Shown here piece by piece: positions 48,875-60,000 of a DNA stretch of 64,000 nucleotides (position 1 is the first letter of the stretch; the number at the start of each line of letters is the position of its first letter). Source of the DNA: Argentina anserina (Eukaryota > Streptophyta > Magnoliopsida > Rosales > Rosaceae); contig NC_065874.1 in assembly GCF_933775445.1 (NCBI RefSeq), positions 9,071,001 to 9,135,000 on the forward strand, in the 5' to 3' direction. Below the pieces are notes generated by a model that saw only the letters and a program-made list of their open reading frames with translations, ran no database searches and was not told the DNA's origin. A program made the position numbers and the translations under genes.

Positions 48875-48946
48875 TAATTTTTATCCATAATATTAGCAGT
48901 TTAACACCCAGAGTAAGGACCTAGTGCAATGTTGTAATTGGATATT

Positions 48947-49088
48947 CACTACAAACATAATCGGCAATAGGCACATTGTTTTTGTGGGATTTACTGAGAT
49001 ATGCTTAGTTATGTGATTTCATTTGCATTGGCCACACCCATTAAAAGCCACAAAAACAATGTGCTTATTGCCCATAATCTTTGTAGTG
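48947..49088. mobile_element. CACTA-type MITE, 142 bp
   Basis: The left end CACTACAAACATAATCGGCA and the right end read inward, CACTACAAAGATTATGGGCA, form inverted repeats of about 41 bp (to TTTTTGTGG) with few mismatches. The CACTACAAA start is typical of En/Spm-type elements. Flanks are ATT and AAT, so no direct 3-bp duplication is evident. The whole element could fold into one hairpin. Confidence 0.75.
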
Positions 49089-51813
49089 AATCTGCACTTG
49101 TAGGGCTCAAGTCAGCCTGTATATTCTCTTGTCCGCCATGATATTCCACCATTCTCTCTTCTTATTACTGTTCGTAAGTCATGGCAAGAACAATAATATA
49201 ATCGAACTAGCAAAAGCAAAGGCCAAAGGGGGAATGGGTGATGTATACAAGTTTACACAATTGTAATCAGAACAGAGCTAGTGACTAGTGAAAACGATAT
49301 GCGTAAAATTATTAGTGACTTATCATTTTTATCGTAAAGATAAATGATCCACGAGAAAAGTCAGAACGAAAATGACAAGAAACACAAAAGGAGGCACTTG
49401 AAAACAAAGGGTTTCAGATCAACTCAGTCGTCTCACTCAAGAAGGCCTGCTCTGGTTTTCTATACATCTGTGAGGTCCCTGAGGCTTTAGCCCTAGCTCC
49501 TTCCTCTTCCCCCAATAAGGTCAAATACGATACTGCAGCTTTTCCCCTAGCCTGCAGCTTCCAGTACAGATTTTTCAGAATCATAAACATCCAACAAATG
49601 CATGCACATAACTACATCCAAGATATGCATCAGCATCACAGATATACAGTATTCACCAATGCAGTAGACCAGTAGTAGTACTTGTACGTATAACCTGGGG
49701 CTCAACAGTAGCTTGTAGAAGAGTATGCTGTATATATCGTGTAGAATGTAAACTTGGAATTTTCTGGTTATTCGTGTGGGAGCTAGCATCCCTACCACCT
49801 CAATAGTATCCGAACTCCTCTTACATTCGACACTCTCCAGCAAATTAGGTTCGAGATATCCCAATTTCGGTATTTGTGAACCTAGAACAACATCACACTC
49901 TAAACTAATAATCAAGATCATAAACTTAAGAAGCTTGTCTAATAAGAATTACTAAGTTGATCGATGACTCGCTGAGGACCTCTTATTTGTTTTCTGAGAC
50001 TTAGAGAGGCATTTTCCGTATAATTCATTATTTCATTATATATTTGAAGCTGTACTACACACGTACATTAAAGATAAACCGACAGTTTGCACTTGGTTAT
50101 CGGAAGTACATCATCCAACAATTTCAACTTTGAGTTAGAATTAATTGATGAAAGCTTCAATGATCTGTAAATCTTTTAGAACATTTGTGTAGTAAAAAAT
50201 TTATTGGTTCTTTTTTCTTGTGACACTTTTGTTTTACTCGCTCATATCTGCTTGGTTGGATCCACATGAATAGTCGATGCTGGGGGAGATGCCAATTATT
50301 GGTACTATCCGAGTCAATGAAACTTCACCATCCTAAAATTATTAGAGACTGTTGAAGGACAAGAAGTCTACAGGCAATTGGATTCTAAATGATGAAGATA
50401 TAAGTATTCTTCTACGCGTGCCTGTCTGAAGGCATGTGAGCCAAACAGACCAATATTGGTCGTGCGATTGCTCCAAACGTTTTTGAAATGCACTAATGCT
50501 ACACATAAAACTGCCAAATAGTGAGCTTCTGTTCACTCAGCAGTCCAGACTATCTTCGTGGAATTGACGAGAATTATATTGGAGATACATATTTATAAGT
50601 TGGATGACATTAGAGAAGTAGGGGGTTTCATTTACCTTCTCATTTCTTCACTTCTAGGAAAGATCCATCTTTTCGGTGGTTCCCAAAATGACATTTACAA
50701 GACAACAACATTATTTTTTAAACAAGATGTCAAATCTTGATAATACTCACGTGAACAAGAAATATGACATATCTAAAACTCACCATTAAACCGTCAAGAG
50801 ACAAAAAGAGTTAAAAACTAGCTAATAGCCTACGTGATTTGCATAATATTTGTGCAAGTGTGCCTTAGTGCATGAAAGTATGTCTCTTTGCTCCTTATAC
50901 ATCTTCTATTAATAAAGTAAGAAGAAATTCTAATGGTTAAATTTTCGAATTACAAAAAAAATTCATAATTTACTAACTTATCAGAAAAGTTAACTTAATT
51001 TATAAAAGATATTATCGTAATTTAGATATAAAACTGAAAACAAAACTATGAGAGCGTAGAGACAAAATTATGAGCTTTTGTAAGTGCATAGAGGTAGAAA
51101 TGTTAGTTTATAAGAAAATAAGATGGTAATGAATGATACTGATCAAAATATTGTACGGCAACAATAGATATAAGATAATCTTCCTTCGTTTGTCTCAGGA
51201 AGAAGAAGGTTTGAGAGTATAAGAAAATGGTTGCTCACTTGCTTGTGTACTTGTGTTGCATCAATATATTTTGGGGGAAGATGATCGATATCCACCCTAC
51301 CGCCGGTGAAGGGCGCATCTCTTTTTTCCTTGGTAGTTGGTACACTTGTTTAGGTACTTGGGCTAGGTGGCTCAGCTGCAAGCAGCCAAATCGTGGTCAA
51401 AAAAATCAATTGGGGTTTTATATAATATTAAACACATGGAAATCACCAAACTATTGGGACTGACTAGTCAATTGCCCTATGAAAGCATACCAGTATGGTT
51501 TTAATTGGAGCGTCTTCCATTAGAGCTGAGAATCCCTTCCATTATTATCTTCACCAGCAAACTGTGTGATCCATAATCAAGGACGAACTGATCAGAAAAC
51601 TTGCACTAAAAAAACTCTGTTACAGATTCATATGATGTACTGCTCCATCAATCTGGCCCGTGATTTAGACCGACTATGCCCTTGGTCCCTTCTAAACGAT
51701 ATTTTCTTCACTCTGGCTTTAATGGCTTTCCTCACCAAGGTTCAAAATTTATTTAATATATCTTCCGATATCTCTTTTTAAAAAAAAAATATCTCTTAAG
51801 GATAAATATCTTA
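49089..51813. other. Intergenic region with one orphan exon-like frame
   Basis: No complete gene. On the minus strand 49550-49419 reads ARGKAAVSYLTLLGEEEGAR and on to a stop, preceded by an acceptor-like CTGCAG. It could be the last exon of a lost or unrecognised gene. The remainder is AT-rich with no recognised feature. Confidence 0.4.
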
Positions 51814-52287
51814 TGTTGATGCTGTGATTATACTTGATTCAGTACGCCGTGCTTCCCGCGTATGTAGTACGCCGTACTCCTGGTCACTTCTCTGTCACAG
51901 GTAACACACGTCGTTAGAGCAGAGACCACGGCGGCGTGGTCTTCGACTCTCCGACGCTCAAGTCAGGGTAATGATAATTTGTGCAGAGTGATGGTAGGAA
52001 GTTCAGTGTACTTACCTTGTAAGGTCAAGAGTTTGACCTTTTATTGTTGAGTTGAAGTGGATCGTTTACTTGCCATTCGATGTGGGACGACGTCCGATTA
52101 AGGTGCTCTCTGGAGCCTTCTTTGAGATGCGCGTGAGGGCACGTCCGTAGTCGGTTTGGGCCGTGGGGAGGCCCGTTGTGTAGTTAGCGCGGCTGACTTG
52201 CTGTTAGTGTTGTAGGATTGTGCTATACGTTAGCTTTAATGCGCTGGTAGTTGTGCTGATTATGGCGGGCATAAGCCTATGCCAACA
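51814..52287 (-). repeat. LTR (element 3' end)
   Basis: 474 bp, TGTTGATGCT...GCCAACA. Base-by-base reading finds no difference from the copy at 62740-63213. It contains a short internal duplication of AGTACGCCGT(G/A)CT. Confidence 0.95.
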
Positions 52288-52301
52288 AGTCCCCCCAAGT
52301 T
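52288..52301 (-). other. Polypurine tract
   Basis: On the minus strand AACTTGGGGGGACT directly precedes the LTR, the priming site for plus-strand DNA synthesis. Confidence 0.8.
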
Positions 52302-52458
52302 CCCAGTCTAGGGAGGTAATTTCTTGACTGGGGAGTTAATAATTGAGCGTCTTGCCATGATCAGCAATGGGTCTTGCGGACCCTCTCGTAGTCCCCCCAC
52401 TCCCCGGTTAAGGAATGCCGAGTTTTTGTTTAGTATGTTTGATCGCTTCTCTCTGTTG

Positions 52459-53129
52459 GGGACTTCTTATATCGCTACTTTTGAGCATAGTGCGTCCGTC
52501 ATAGCGTAGTAAGTTCTTACGCGTAGGACGTCTTATCGCTGTCTTTGAGCGTAGTGCGTCCGTCATAGCGTAGTAAGTTCTTACGCGTGGGACGTCTTAT
52601 CGCTGTCTTTGAGCGTAGTGCGTCCGTCATAGCGTAGTAAGTTCTTACGCGTAGGACGTCTTATCGCTGTCTTTGAGCGTAGTGCGTCCGTCATAGCGTA
52701 GTAAGTTCTTACGCGTGGGACGTCTTATCGCTGTCTTTGAGCGTAGTGCGTCCGTCATAGCGTAGTAAGTTCTTACGCGTGGGACGTCTTATCGCTGTCT
52801 TTGAGCGTAGTGCGTCCGTCATAGCGTAGTAAGTTCTTACGCGTAGGACGTCTTATCGCTGTCTTTGAGCGTAGTGCGTCCGTCATAGCGTAGTAAGTTC
52901 TTACGCGTGGGACGTCTTATCGCTGTCTTTGAGCGTAGTGCGTCCGTCATAGCGTAGTAAGTTCTTACGCGTAGGACGTCTTATCGCTGTCTTTGAGCGT
53001 AGTGCGTCCGTCATAGCGTAGTAAGTTCTTACGCGTGGGACGTCTTATCGCTGTCTTTGAGCGTAGTGCGTCCGTCATAGCGTAGTAAGTTCTTACGCGT
53101 AGGACGTCTTATCGCTGTCTTTGAGCGTG
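52459..53129. repeat. 64-bp tandem repeat array, ten copies
   Basis: Copies recur exactly every 64 bp (ATAGCGTAGTAAG at 52501, 52565, 52629 and so on to 53077); the left edge is degenerate. A single site alternates between GCGTAGGACG and GCGTGGGACG in the order A,G,A,G,G,A,G,A,G,A. Each unit holds the hairpin-forming GTAAGTTCTTAC. The array lies in the 3' non-coding part of the retrotransposon, upstream of the antisense gene. Confidence 0.95.
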
Positions 53130-53945
53130 GTGTGTGTAGGTTGGGATCAGCGCCATTCTTGCTGTGGGGAGCACGTGTCATACATGCATTGGGTGGATGT
53201 TTCGTGAACGTTTTGAATTCGTGGGGTGACGTTATCCGAGAAGACAGTTATTGCGTGTAATTAAGGCGTGTGTAACCGAAACGTTGCCTCGGTAACTCAG
53301 GCCACGTGGCGAGATCTGGAGCGATGCCTCTTGGGTCGACGACTAGGATGCGAGTAACGGTTTTCTGAATCTGACGGTTAAGGATCGCTGCTGAAGGATC
53401 AACGGGCAGGATGTGAGGTGGAGTTTACTACAAAAGGGTGAAAGGGACAGAATGGCTGTCATTATCGACAGACCCAAGTTTTCGAAATCCAAATTCTCTC
53501 ATTCCCTCTCTTTTGCTCTTGTCTGTTTCCTTTCCTGCCAAGCGTAAACTCATCGGGATTTTGGCGTGAATCGGCTTTTTGAGGTATGTTTTCTGGTCGG
53601 ATCCTTCTTTATTCGGTTTGTGGCTTGTTGTTTGTTGGTAGATTTGTGTTCGTAGGGTAAATCGGTGGCCTTGGGTTTTGGGTCTTTCCGGCAGATATGT
53701 GGGTTTTGGGTCCATTTGATCTTTAGATGATTATTTTCCGGCAAGGTGGGGTGTTTGTATGGGCGGTGCGGATGGGTTTTCGCCGTTAACTGGGCTTGGT
53801 GTTCTTCATGTTCTTCGTGTTCTTCGTGTTCTTCATATTCTTCAAACTTGTTCTTGCGAGGTTCGTAGGATAGATCTGACTTTACTTTTTGACTTCTAGT
53901 TTTAGGTTGTTCGCCTTTGACTTCGGTGTTGCTTGCTGCGGCGTA
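53130..53945 (+). promoter_or_regulatory. Presumed promoter and leader of the antisense gene
   Basis: Between the tandem array and the antisense ATG. A CTACAAAAGGG stretch near 53428 could serve as a TATA-like element. A CT-rich leader (53485-53530) follows. A donor at 53584 (GAG|GTATGT) and an acceptor ending at 53905 (TTTTAG) could define a leader intron. A TTCTTCGTG-type short repeat lies at 53800-53850. This is inference from sequence signals only. Confidence 0.4.
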
Positions 53946-56546
53946 ATGTCTAGGATAATTATACTAACTGATAGCGATTCCGCGTCTGCAGAAGGAAGTT
54001 GGTCCGCGTCGTCATCCGCTTGGTCGTGGACAAGTGAATTAGAGACCAACTACTTGGACTTGGTGCGGCGTAGTGGTGGAAACGATTTGCATCGCGAAGA
54101 TCGTTCTACTGTCTTTGCTAGGGTGTTAGCGAACTGGGATACGAGTGAGTCGTCAAGCACCATGGAGTCGCAACGTGAAGAGACTGGAGAAAGTGAAGGA
54201 GTATCTGAGCGTATTATAAGTGCTTCGGGGACTAGCACTTCAGGCCCAACGCTGAGCCCAGCGCCTGTAAGGCGCTGGTTAGATGGTGGTGTGCAGAGGT
54301 CGGAAGTGGAGGAGGCATATGGAGCCGACTCTGCCGCAGTGAGTGGTTATGTCGAGGAATTTAAGTTACCTGGGACTATCCTCGCCCGTGCGATTCGGCG
54401 TGATGAATTTGGTTCAATGTTGCCAAACGGGCATGCGTTGGTGAGCCCCTCCGTATTACGACTTGGGGTGGAGTTGCCGTTAGACCCTCGTCTGCAATGT
54501 CTTGTGGCGGAGTTTGGCTTGGCCTTTGGCCAGGTGAGTTATAACATGTGGCGGGTTCTTCTCGGTCTCTGTTCATTATTCTACCTGTCGGGGTGTTCGG
54601 CTCCTACTGCGGCGGAGGTTCTCCATTTCTTCAAAGTGGATTACAACCAGCGTAATGGTAATGGGGGGACCGCGCGGTTTGTGAGGCGGGATGAGCGCAG
54701 TGAGTACCAGGTTTTAGAGAACTGGCCCACCTCGGAGGCGAACTGGAGAAAAAACAGCTTCGTGGTGGAGGACGGGTGGGAGTATGGGCGCATTAACGGG
54801 GTGGAGTACATCCCAAGAAAACGTATTCCCTCGCGGTTCCGGGCTATTAACTGTAGGTTTCAATGCTTTACTAACTTTTGTTACTACGGAATGATTGTTT
54901 GCTGATGCTACCTTCGCTCTGTTTTTGTTTATGTAGCTGGAAGGAGATTGGTTTTGTCCGAGCGAGAGGTTGAACGGGTGAATCGTGTAACTTATCTTTG
55001 GAGGTGTCAAGGTGAAGACTTGGTTCACGATTTAAAGGTATTGACGAACCCGTACCTCCTGTTCGAGCAAGGATTACTCCGCCGTCATCGTAAGTAGAAG
55101 TGCTCTTTTTTTTTTTTTTTTTTTTTTTTTGTGGCGTATTAATCTGTTGTTATATGTGCAGCTACTACACTCTCGGTGAACAGGAATTTCGAAAAGTCAG
55201 AGCGCGTCTGCTACGCCCGGTTTCTGCAGCAGGAAGATCCTGACGTTACGCCGGATACTGAAGGGCTAGCTATCACGATGTTGCGACGCGTCATGTCTAA
55301 GAAGGCGGCAGCCTCTACAAAGAAAGTAAACGTCGCAGCGCAGCGAGTCGAGGATTCGTCCGCGGTTGTGGACCTGTCCATTCCCCTGCACGCGAACCTG
55401 CCGAATGAGCAGGGATTACCACGCCGCAGTGATGCGGAAGGAGTTGGCCGTATCGATGCCGATCCGCATCTGGCTGATCCGGCGGTGTCGCTTGAGACTG
55501 GTAGGAAGAAGAAGCCGCAGAAGGCGAGCGCGTCTTCGAAAAGAGCAAAGTCATCTGCTGCCCCCGAGGATGTGGAGGATGCGGCAGTGGAGGCTCCGCC
55601 TCCTAAAAGACAGAGGACTACGCAGCTGGCGCCACTCACCTTCACGGAGTCTCGGGTTTTCGAGGATCTGTCCGCCTTGGACCGCAGTCCTCTGAGCCAG
55701 CTAGGAGCTCCGGAACTGGAGAAGCTGGTGTTGTTAAGCCAGCGCGCCGGGCTCGGGGGTTTGAGGCGACCTGAAGGATCTGGTCTGGACCTGCGGAGTC
55801 CCCTCGGTCTTGCTGCCACGAGGGCAGCGAAGATGGTTTTTAATTTGCTTGATGCGGAGCGGGATGCTCTGGAGGCACAGCGCCACCTCGCCGAAGTGGT
55901 TGAACGAGACAGCACCCGTGAGACAAGGGTGTTGCTGCTGGAAAATGACTTGGCCAATGCTAGGGCCAAGTTGGAAAATGCGGCGAACCTCCAGGAGGAC
56001 CTTCGGCAGGAGGTTGCCCGTCGAGAGGTAGCGGAGTCACTTGCCCGAGAAGCGGCGGCGGAGAGGGATGCGGCGCAGTCTGCCCTTGCGGATGCAGAGG
56101 AGCTTGTTAGGAGGATGAGCGAGGAGGCAGAAGCTGAGAAAGCCCGCGTAGCAGAGGAGGCTGCGTCTAGCGCCGTGACTGCCTTCAAATCATCTATGGA
56201 GATGACTAAGTACTTGGAAGGGTACTATGTCACGGCTGTGGGTGACATGATAGCGCAGTTCCAGGAGCTGGAGATGCTGGATCCTGCGGACTACGAGGTC
56301 CGTCTGTCGGAGAAGGGTTTGGAACCGCCGCCCATGCCACATGAAGTGACTCCGCCCTTTTCGCAGCCTACTTCTACTGCGGAGGCTGAAGGTGGTAAGG
56401 AAATTTCTAACTCTTCTTCGTCTGGTTTTTCTTGTGATAATGACAGGTCTGATTCTAATCCGGAGACTCCCTCTCCTACTCCTCCTTCTCAGAGCATCAG
56501 GATGCACAACCGCCGCAAGGCGAATCGGGGGAAGCGGCGGGGCTAG
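53946..56546 (+). CDS. Antisense ORF protein of the Tat element
   Basis: Three exons: 53946-54852, 54937-55089 and 55162-56546, with GT-AG introns and matching phases, give 814 residues. It is read opposite to gag-pol and ends 456 bp from the gag-pol stop. Residues about 130-300 form a folded domain (LPGTILARAIRRDEFGSMLP, LPLDPRLQCLVAEFGLAFGQ) that looks like the Transposase_28 "putative gypsy type transposon" family. The middle has KKPQKASASSKRAK and PPPKRQR, likely nuclear localisation signals. Residues about 590-720 are a long Ala/Glu/Arg coiled coil, and the tail is Ser/Pro-rich and then basic (NRRKANRGKRRG). Extra antisense ORFs are known in Tat elements; their role is unknown. The ATG at 53946 (MSRIIILTDSDSAS) is preferred over an in-frame one at 53889. 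Confidence 0.75.
55109..55131. repeat. Poly-T tract in an antisense-gene intron
   Basis: About 23 consecutive T inside intron 2 (55090-55161), just before the acceptor region. Confidence 0.9.
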
Positions 56547-57002
56547 AAGCTGCGAGTACCGACGATGCGGTCTGAGCAATGCTGGCGTACTAAGTTGCGG
56601 GGGAGGAGTAGGATAGGGTGATAAGATCGTTGTAATGCGTCTCCTGTCGCCGTAGTCTTTATGTTTCTGTAATTTTTGTAACGGCCTTTGTGCCGAACTT
56701 GCTATCTTTTGATGAATAGAAGTTCTTTTGACCCGTGTTTTTTTTATATTATTGCCGTAGTAATATTGTGATTGTTGTTTTGTGCTTTTGGCTGTATGCT
56801 TAATTCTATCTTCGTTGTGCGCACAATGAAATTGTCTGTCGAAGGAATTTAATTGCCATAGTACGCTAGCGTAGTAAGGATCAATGGTTTGAAAAATTCC
56901 TCATTTCATTGATAGCCTGGCCGTAGCCATTTTGTACAAAGATAGCTAAAGCAGCGCGCCAAAAGCACTCAAACAGTTGGTCCTTGTGCTACGGATGGAC
57001 TC
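56547..57002. other. Convergent 3' region between antisense gene and gag-pol
   Basis: Holds the 3' ends of both transcription units. TTTCTGTAATTTTTGTAACGG and a GATGAATAGA stretch near 56665-56720 are plausible poly(A) signals for the antisense transcript. No ORF. Confidence 0.5.
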
Positions 57003-60000
57003 TTACTTGTAATAGTACTTGAGTTGTTCCATGTTCCAAGGATGGGCTAATTTTTCTCCGTACTTGTCTTCTAGGCAGTACGTGTTTGGGGCTATGATTT
57101 GGACGACTTTATATGGTCCATCCCATTTCGGGCGTAGTCCAGTGACCTTTGTTTGGATCTTCTTTAGAACCCAGTCGCCTACTTGTAGTGTCCTGCTTTT
57201 GACCCTCGAGTTATAGAAGCGTGCCACGCGCTGTTTGTTCTGGATGTTATGGCGATGCGCTGTGATGCGTTTCTCTTCCAAGAGATCTTTATCAAGGTGT
57301 ATACTGTCCGAATTGGTTTCGGGGTCAAATAGTGAAACCCGTTGTGTTGGCTGAATTACTTCGATGGGTAGAACTGCTTCCGTGCCATACATTAAGCAAA
57401 AAGGAGTTTCGCCTGTGGCTTCTGTTGGTGTGGTACGGATTGCCCATACTACCTCGTCAAGTTTTTCTGGCCAAAGTCCTTTAGCTTCACCCAGCTTTTT
57501 CCGAAGAAGGCTTTTAATCAATTTGTTGGCGGCTTCTACTTGCCCATTGGTTTTTGGATGTGCTACGGATGCGAATTTGAGCTTAGTTCCTCTTGCCTTG
57601 CACCAGGTGATGAGGTACTCGTTGTTGAACTGCGTGCCGTTATCTGTGATGATAGACTCCGGCGTACCGTGGCGGTAGAAGATGTTGCGTTGCAGGAAGT
57701 TTTGAACCTTCTCGGTTGTTATGGCCGTCAGGGGCGCAGCTTCAATCCATTTGGAATGATAATCGATACATACAATGACCCATTTGAATTGACATTTCCC
57801 GACGGGTAATGGGCCAATCAGATCCATTCCCCAAAGGCAGTTGATCCACGGGCTGACTATGTAGGATAGTGGTTCGGAGGGTAGGCGTGGTATGGGTCCA
57901 TGGATTTGACATTTGTGGCAAGACTTGGCGAGCTCCTGTGCATCGGAGGCTAATGTGGGCCAATAATATCCTGTGCGGAGTGTTTTTGCGGCCAATGCGC
58001 GGCTGCCGTAATGGTTGCCACAATCACCGCTGTGGATTTCGTTCAAGATCTGCTTGCCTTCTTTGGTTGTGACGCACTTGAGGTCAGCATTCAGCAGACC
58101 TTGGCGATAGAGTGTGTTGTTCCGCAGGTAATATCTTACCGCCCGTCTCCTTAGTTGTTTTGCCATGGTCTCGTCCTCTGGTAGTTTGCCGTTGCACTTG
58201 AATGCTACTATCTCATCCATCCATGAGGCTTGGTCGCGCTCTATCTGGCATATCTGTTGCAAGGTCTGGTGAATGGAGGGATGGTGGAGAATTTCGACCC
58301 TGGTATCCTTGTGGCATTGGTGGGGTTGCGCCGTGGCGAGTCGTGCTAAGGAGTCCGCTCTTGCGTTGTTGGCCCTCGGTATTTGATTGATGTGGTAGAA
58401 TTCGAACCGCTTTAATAATGTTGTGGCATACGCCAGGTAGGCTGCTAGTTGCTCATCCTTAGCAGTGAAGGACCCGGTGATTTGATTGACTACGAGCTGA
58501 GAATCACTGAACACATTAATGCTAGTGGCGCCCGTGCTTAGGGCTAATTGTAGTCCTGCAATCAGTGCTTCGTACTCCGCTACATTGTTGGAGGCAGCAA
58601 AGTTGAATTTTAAAGCATACTCGAGTTCGAGTCCCCCCGGTCCGCTCAAGATGATCCCCGCTCCGCTAGATTTTGCGCAGCTAGAGCCATCTACGTGCAA
58701 ATTCCATGGTGAAATACTGACGGGGTTGATGACATTATCTGGTTCCACTTCCGCCGTATCTCGGGGAATCATTTCTGCTATGAAATCGGCTACAGCCTGT
58801 CCTTTTATGGCGGGTCGTGGCCTGTATTCGATGTCGAATTCTGTCAGCTCGATAGCCCATTTGCTGAGTCGCCCGGAGTGTTCTGGATTCTGTAGTACTT
58901 GTTTGAGAGGTTGATTTGTGAGTACGTGGATGCTGTGAGCTTGGAAATAGTGGCGCAGTCGTCTGGCTGCTACGATGAGCGCGAGGGCTAATTGCTCCAA
59001 TGTTGGGTATCTTGTCTCTGGGCCGTTCATAGCTCGTCCTGCGTAAAAAACTGGTAGTTCTTTAGTTCCATCACGGCGAACTAAGGCACTGCTGACCGCA
59101 GTTGTGGATACTGCGAGGTAAAGGTACAGGGGTTCACCCGGCTGCGGGGTTGACAGTAATGGTACTGCGGCGAGGTAATCTTTTAATCCCTGAAAGGCCA
59201 CTTGGCAGTCTGGTGTCCATTCGATCAGTTTACTCTTAGAACGTCTCAACAATCTGAAGAACGGCTCACACTTGTCAGTCAGTCTTGATATGAATCTAGA
59301 TAATGCCACGAGCCTGCCTTGGAGGGCTTCTACATCCTTCTTGAGTGTTGGCTGCGCCATATCTAGGATGGCCTGTATCTTTTCGGGATTCGCCTCTATG
59401 CCGCGTTGACTGACGATGTAGCCCAGGAACTTGCTTGTTGTTACGCCGAAAAAACATTTCTCCGGGTTTAATCTCATCTTGTACTTTTTGAGCACATTGA
59501 AGATGGTTCGGAGGTTGGTTACATGGTCTTCTGCTTTTATGCTTTTGGCCAGCATGTCATCGACGTACACCTCGATTTCCCGACCGATGTGTTGGTCAAA
59601 CATTTGTGTGACGCACCGCACATACGTAGCACCCGCATTTTTTAATCCGAAGGGCATTACGTTGTAGCAGTACAGGCCCCTATCAGTGACGAAGGTCGTA
59701 GCTTCTTGATCCGCCGGGTTCATGCGTATCTGATTGTACCCGGAGTAGGCGTCCATCATACTGAGCAACTTGTGACCTGCCGTGGCATCGATGAGCTGGT
59801 CAATTCTGGGTAGGGGGAAACTGTCTTTTGGGCATGCTTTGTTTACGTTCTTGTAATCCACACACATACGCCATTTACCGTTGGCTTTGCGTACCATAAC
59901 ACAGTTTGAGATCCACTCAGGGTACTGTACCTCCCGGACGAACTTCATGCCTCTTAATTTGTCAACTTCCTGGCGTATTGCCGTGCTTTTTTCGTCGTCG

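Noticed and set aside
50342..50536. 64-codon minus-strand frame with a faint copia RNase H flavour
   Set aside because: Too short and no catalytic motif; similarity could not be supported by eye.
52459..53129. Regular repeats that might be taken for a CRISPR array
   Set aside because: The units are contiguous 64-bp tandem copies with no unique spacers, inside a plant retrotransposon.
54714..55028. 104-codon minus-strand frame opposite antisense-gene exons 1-2
   Set aside because: Shadow frame without motifs, crossing the intron of the plus-strand gene.
55211..56188. 325-codon minus-strand frame opposite the third antisense-gene exon
   Set aside because: Shadow of the GC-rich Ala/Glu/Arg coiled-coil coding strand; Ser/Ala/Arg low complexity and no domain.
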